The notes under the pieces were generated by a model that was not told the origin of the DNA, did not search any database, and saw only the letters and a list, made by a program, of their open reading frames with translations. Both the position numbers and the translations under genes were made by a program. From NCBI RefSeq assembly GCF_001552615.1, contig NZ_BCRN01000013.1:122772-186771 (forward strand): a stretch of DNA of 64,000 nucleotides. The letters run 5' to 3'. This DNA comes from Millisia brevis NBRC 105863 (GTDB lineage: Bacteria > Actinomycetota > Actinomycetes > Mycobacteriales > Mycobacteriaceae). This document shows positions 61,646-64,000 of the stretch, one piece after another. The stretch's first letter is position 1; each line of letters starts with the position of its first letter.

Positions 61646-63337
61646 ATGCGGCCGCGCCTCCGTTTCGCCACGCAGCTGCTCGTTCTGCAGCTCGCGCTGG
61701 TCGCCGTCGTGGTGCTGGTCGGATTCGCGCTGTTCGGGTGGCAACTGGCACACCATCGTTCGATCGAGTACGGCGAGCGGGCGTTGGCGATCGGCCGCAC
61801 CGTCGCCGCCGACACCGAGGTCCGCTCCGAGGTCGCGCGGTGGAGCGCCGCAGATACCGCCGGCCTCGCGGTACAGGAGGAGTTGGCGGCCGGCCAGGTG
61901 CAGGCGGTCGCGCAGCGGGTGCGGGAGAGCACCGGCGCGCTGTTCGTGGTGATCGTCGACGACCGCGGCATCCGACTGGCCCATCCGGACAACGACGAGG
62001 TCGGCCGGCCGGTCTCGACCGACCCGTCGGCGGCGCTGGCCGGACGCGAGGAGGTCATCCAGCAGGTCGGCACGCTCGGCGAATCCGCGCGGGCCAAGGT
62101 GCCGGTCTTCGCCCCCGGCTCCGATACCTCGGTGGTCGGCGCGGTCAGCGTCGGCATCTCGACCACCGTCATCGACGCGGTCTGGCGCGACGACCTGCTG
62201 CTGGCCGCCGCCTTCGCCGCGGGCTCCCTCGGCCTCGGCGCGGCCTGCTCGATCCTGCTGACCCGCCGCTCGCGGCGGCTGACCCTGGGGCTGGAACCGG
62301 AGGAGATGGTCACCCTGGTCGTCGAACACGAGGCCGTCCTGGGCGGCATCGCCGACGCGGTGGTCGCGGTCGACCCGGCCGGCCGAATCACCGTCGCCAA
62401 TACCGAGGCACAGCGCCTGCTCGGCGACCGGGTGCTACCGGGACACCTGCTCGGCGAGGTCGGCCTGCCCGCGGATCTGGTCGAGCGGGTGACCCGGTTG
62501 CTCGGATCGGGAGCGGGCGAACCCGGCACCGCGGACGGGCCCCACCACCTTCTGGCGGGCAATCGCCTGCTGGTGTGGACCGCCCGGCGGGTGCGCCGCC
62601 GGCAACGCGAACTCGGGGTGGTGGTGTCGTTGCGCGATCGGACCGACCTCGAGGCGCTGTCGCGGGAGTTGGAGGTCGCCCGCACGGCCGGCTTCGAATT
62701 GCGCGCCGAGCGACACGAATTCGCCAACCGGCTGCACGTCGTGCACGGACTGGTCGACGGCGGGCGCACCGCGGAGGCCACCGAATACCTCGAGCAGGTC
62801 CTCGGCTCCGGACCCTTGGGGATCAGCCCGCACGACCTGGACACGATCGCCGACCCCACCCTGCAGGCCTTTCTGACCGCCAAGGCCGGGCGCCTCCACG
62901 AGCGCGGGCTGACCCTGCGCATCGGCCCGGATACCTGGCTGCCGACCACGCTCGAGGACCCGATGCCGGCGACGGTCGTGCTCGGCAATCTGGTGGACAA
63001 CGCCGCGAACGCAGCGGCCGAACGGGACACCGCGGCGGGGTACGTCGAAGTGGAGATCCAGGAAGCGGAGGGTGTCATCCATCTGACGGTGACCGACTCG
63101 GGCGCCGGCATCCCGGAGGGATTGGCGCAGCGGATCTTCGAGCCGGGGGTATCGGGGTCGGACGACCCGGGCCGCGGCCTCGGGCTCGCCCTGGTCCGCC
63201 AGGTGACCACCCAGTTCGGTGGGGATGTGCGACTGATCGACCGCGGTGGCGCCGAACACGGGGCGATCCTGCACGCCACGCTGCGCCGGTCGGCGCTGCG
63301 CCGCCGCTTGCCGGTCGCGCAGCGGGAGCCGCGATGA
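61646..63337 (+). CDS. CitA/DcuS-type sensor histidine kinase
   Basis: Layout (563 residues): TM1 at ~8-30; a PASp-type extracytoplasmic domain at ~33-180 (TGALFVVIVDDRGIRLAHPD, AKVPVFAPGSDTSVVGAVSV); TM2 at ~185-207; a cytosolic PAS domain; a short H-box with His356 in RHEFANRLHVVHGL; and an ATPase domain with NLVDNAANA (~447), DSGAGIPE and GRGLGLALVRQ. The FANRLH H-box is that of the citrate/C4-dicarboxylate sensors. It is divergent from the Usp-tctCBA operon and should sense the acid that the transporter carries. A TACCGT hexamer ends 6 bases before ATG. Confidence 0.92.
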   Translation: MRPRLRFATQLLVLQLALVAVVVLVGFALFGWQLAHHRSIEYGERALAIGRTVAADTEVRSEVARWSAADTAGLAVQEELAAGQVQAVAQRVRESTGALFVVIVDDRGIRLAHPDNDEVGRPVSTDPSAALAGREEVIQQVGTLGESARAKVPVFAPGSDTSVVGAVSVGISTTVIDAVWRDDLLLAAAFAAGSLGLGAACSILLTRRSRRLTLGLEPEEMVTLVVEHEAVLGGIADAVVAVDPAGRITVANTEAQRLLGDRVLPGHLLGEVGLPADLVERVTRLLGSGAGEPGTADGPHHLLAGNRLLVWTARRVRRRQRELGVVVSLRDRTDLEALSRELEVARTAGFELRAERHEFANRLHVVHGLVDGGRTAEATEYLEQVLGSGPLGISPHDLDTIADPTLQAFLTAKAGRLHERGLTLRIGPDTWLPTTLEDPMPATVVLGNLVDNAANAAAERDTAAGYVEVEIQEAEGVIHLTVTDSGAGIPEGLAQRIFEPGVSGSDDPGRGLGLALVRQVTTQFGGDVRLIDRGGAEHGAILHATLRRSALRRRLPVAQREPR

Positions 63338-63999
63338 CCATCCGCACCCTCATCGTCGACGACGACTTCCGCGTCGCGCGGATACATGCCGAGATCGTCT
63401 CGACCGTAGCGGGTTTCAGCGTCACCCAGACGGTGGGCAGCGTCGCGGCCGCCGGTCGCATACCGGGCTCGGCGGTCGACCTGCTGCTGGTCGACCTCTA
63501 CCTGCCGGACGGTGACGGGCGCGATCTGGCCCGCCGGATCGGCTGCGACTTCATGGTGCTCAGCGCCTCGGCCGAGCCGGAGACCGTCTCGGTCAGTCTG
63601 GCGCGCGGCGCGCTCGGGTACATCATCAAGCCGTTCGATCCGGCGGTGCTGCGCGGCCGGCTGGAGGCCTATCGCCGCTTCCGCGGCGCGCTCGATCGCA
63701 CCGGGGTGCTCGTCCAGGCGGACATCGACCGCGCGTTTCAGATCCTGCACGGCGCCCCATCGGGATCGACACGCGCCAAGGGGCATTCGGCGCCCACCGA
63801 GACCGCGGTGGAGCGGGCGGTCGCCGACGCGGGCGGCCCGGTCTCGGCGTCCGAGGTCGCCGAATTGGTGGGGATCTCGCGGGCGACCGCCAACCGGTAC
63901 CTCAGCCACCTGGCCGATCTCGGGCGCATCGAGATGCAGCTGCGGTACGGCGCCACCGGTCGCCCCGAGCACCGGTTCGTCGCCGCCGACACTGCCTGA
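63334..63999 (+). CDS. CitB/DcuR-type response regulator
   Basis: The receiver domain (1-120) has acidic residues DDD at 9-11, phospho-acceptor Asp54 in LLLVDLYLPDGDG, and Lys99 in GYIIKPFDP. The C-terminal region (~150-215) is a helix-turn-helix typical of CitB-like proteins (ASEVAELVGISRATANRYLS). ATG 63334 overlaps the kinase stop by four bases (ATGA). Length 221. The likely target is the divergent tctCBA promoter. The gene ends one base before the window edge. Confidence 0.92.
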   Translation: MTIRTLIVDDDFRVARIHAEIVSTVAGFSVTQTVGSVAAAGRIPGSAVDLLLVDLYLPDGDGRDLARRIGCDFMVLSASAEPETVSVSLARGALGYIIKPFDPAVLRGRLEAYRRFRGALDRTGVLVQADIDRAFQILHGAPSGSTRAKGHSAPTETAVERAVADAGGPVSASEVAELVGISRATANRYLSHLADLGRIEMQLRYGATGRPEHRFVAADTA

Positions 64000-64000
64000 G

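Noticed and set aside
1..64000. CRISPR arrays, insertion sequences, prophage or integration sites
   Set aside because: No regularly spaced repeat array, transposase, integrase or terminal inverted repeats were seen anywhere in the window.

Overview
This window is very GC-rich, tightly packed chromosomal DNA from an actinobacterium. Several features point to the mycolic-acid order Mycobacteriales, most like Gordonia or a relative: a pair of IniA/IniC-type dynamin GTPases, a Stf0-type sulfotransferase, a Rv2466c-type thioredoxin-fold protein, an actinobacterial HelD, and the conserved block rpsF-ssb-rpsR-rplI-dnaB beside a GT87 membrane protein (as next to Rv0051 in M. tuberculosis). That block normally lies close to oriC. 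The genus is an inference. I saw no rRNA, tRNA, CRISPR array, insertion sequence or prophage.

Layout. (1) 1-4.4 kb: the end of an HxlR regulator, a DapA-family enzyme divergent from a LysR regulator, a lone squalene/phytoene synthase, and an isochorismatase-like hydrolase with an altered active site. (2) 4.6-8.9 kb: a sulfate-ester block (sulfatase, Stf0 sulfotransferase, fused CysNC) with no cysD. (3) 9.0-19.6 kb: a nitrogen-scavenging divergon. urtABCDE, an amidase and an agmatine-deiminase-family enzyme run left, and a GntR regulator and allophanate hydrolase run right. Neither urea carboxylase nor urease is present. (4) 19.7-27.3 kb: an operon of two dynamin-like GTPases, two membrane-anchored Hsp70-type ATPases without the usual substrate-binding domain, and a protein made of eleven 13-residue DxDGDG repeats. 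I consider this the most interesting system here. (5) 27.3-30.4 kb: an amine oxidase and an ornithine-cyclodeaminase-like protein, divergent from a TetR regulator.

(6) 30.6-36.3 kb: HelD, an RCC1-repeat lipoprotein, a signal-less SBP_bac_3 protein and a cytochrome P450. (7) 36.4-44.6 kb: a catabolic divergon. Luciferase-like monooxygenase, aldehyde dehydrogenase, alpha/beta hydrolase and two DUF1185 proteins run left; BCCT transporter, SnoaL-like protein, flavin reductase and GntR regulator run right. The enzyme set matches the trigonelline (tgnABCD) scheme of Acinetobacter, and a BCCT carrier suits a betaine substrate. (8) 44.7-49.2 kb: methyltransferase, Rid-family protein, SHOCT protein, SDR, AraC regulator, DUF2255. 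(9) 49.5-57.8 kb: the replication/ribosomal block and small housekeeping genes. (10) 57.9-64.0 kb: a tripartite tricarboxylate transporter (tctCBA) and a universal stress protein, divergent from a CitA/CitB-type two-component system.

Regulatory signals seen directly include several strong hairpin terminators, paired near-identical boxes in the 41 kb divergent promoter, an inverted repeat before the TetR gene, and six genes whose start codon lies 5-7 bases after a TANNNT hexamer, as expected for leaderless transcripts. No similarity search could be run; family names rest on motifs read in the translations.
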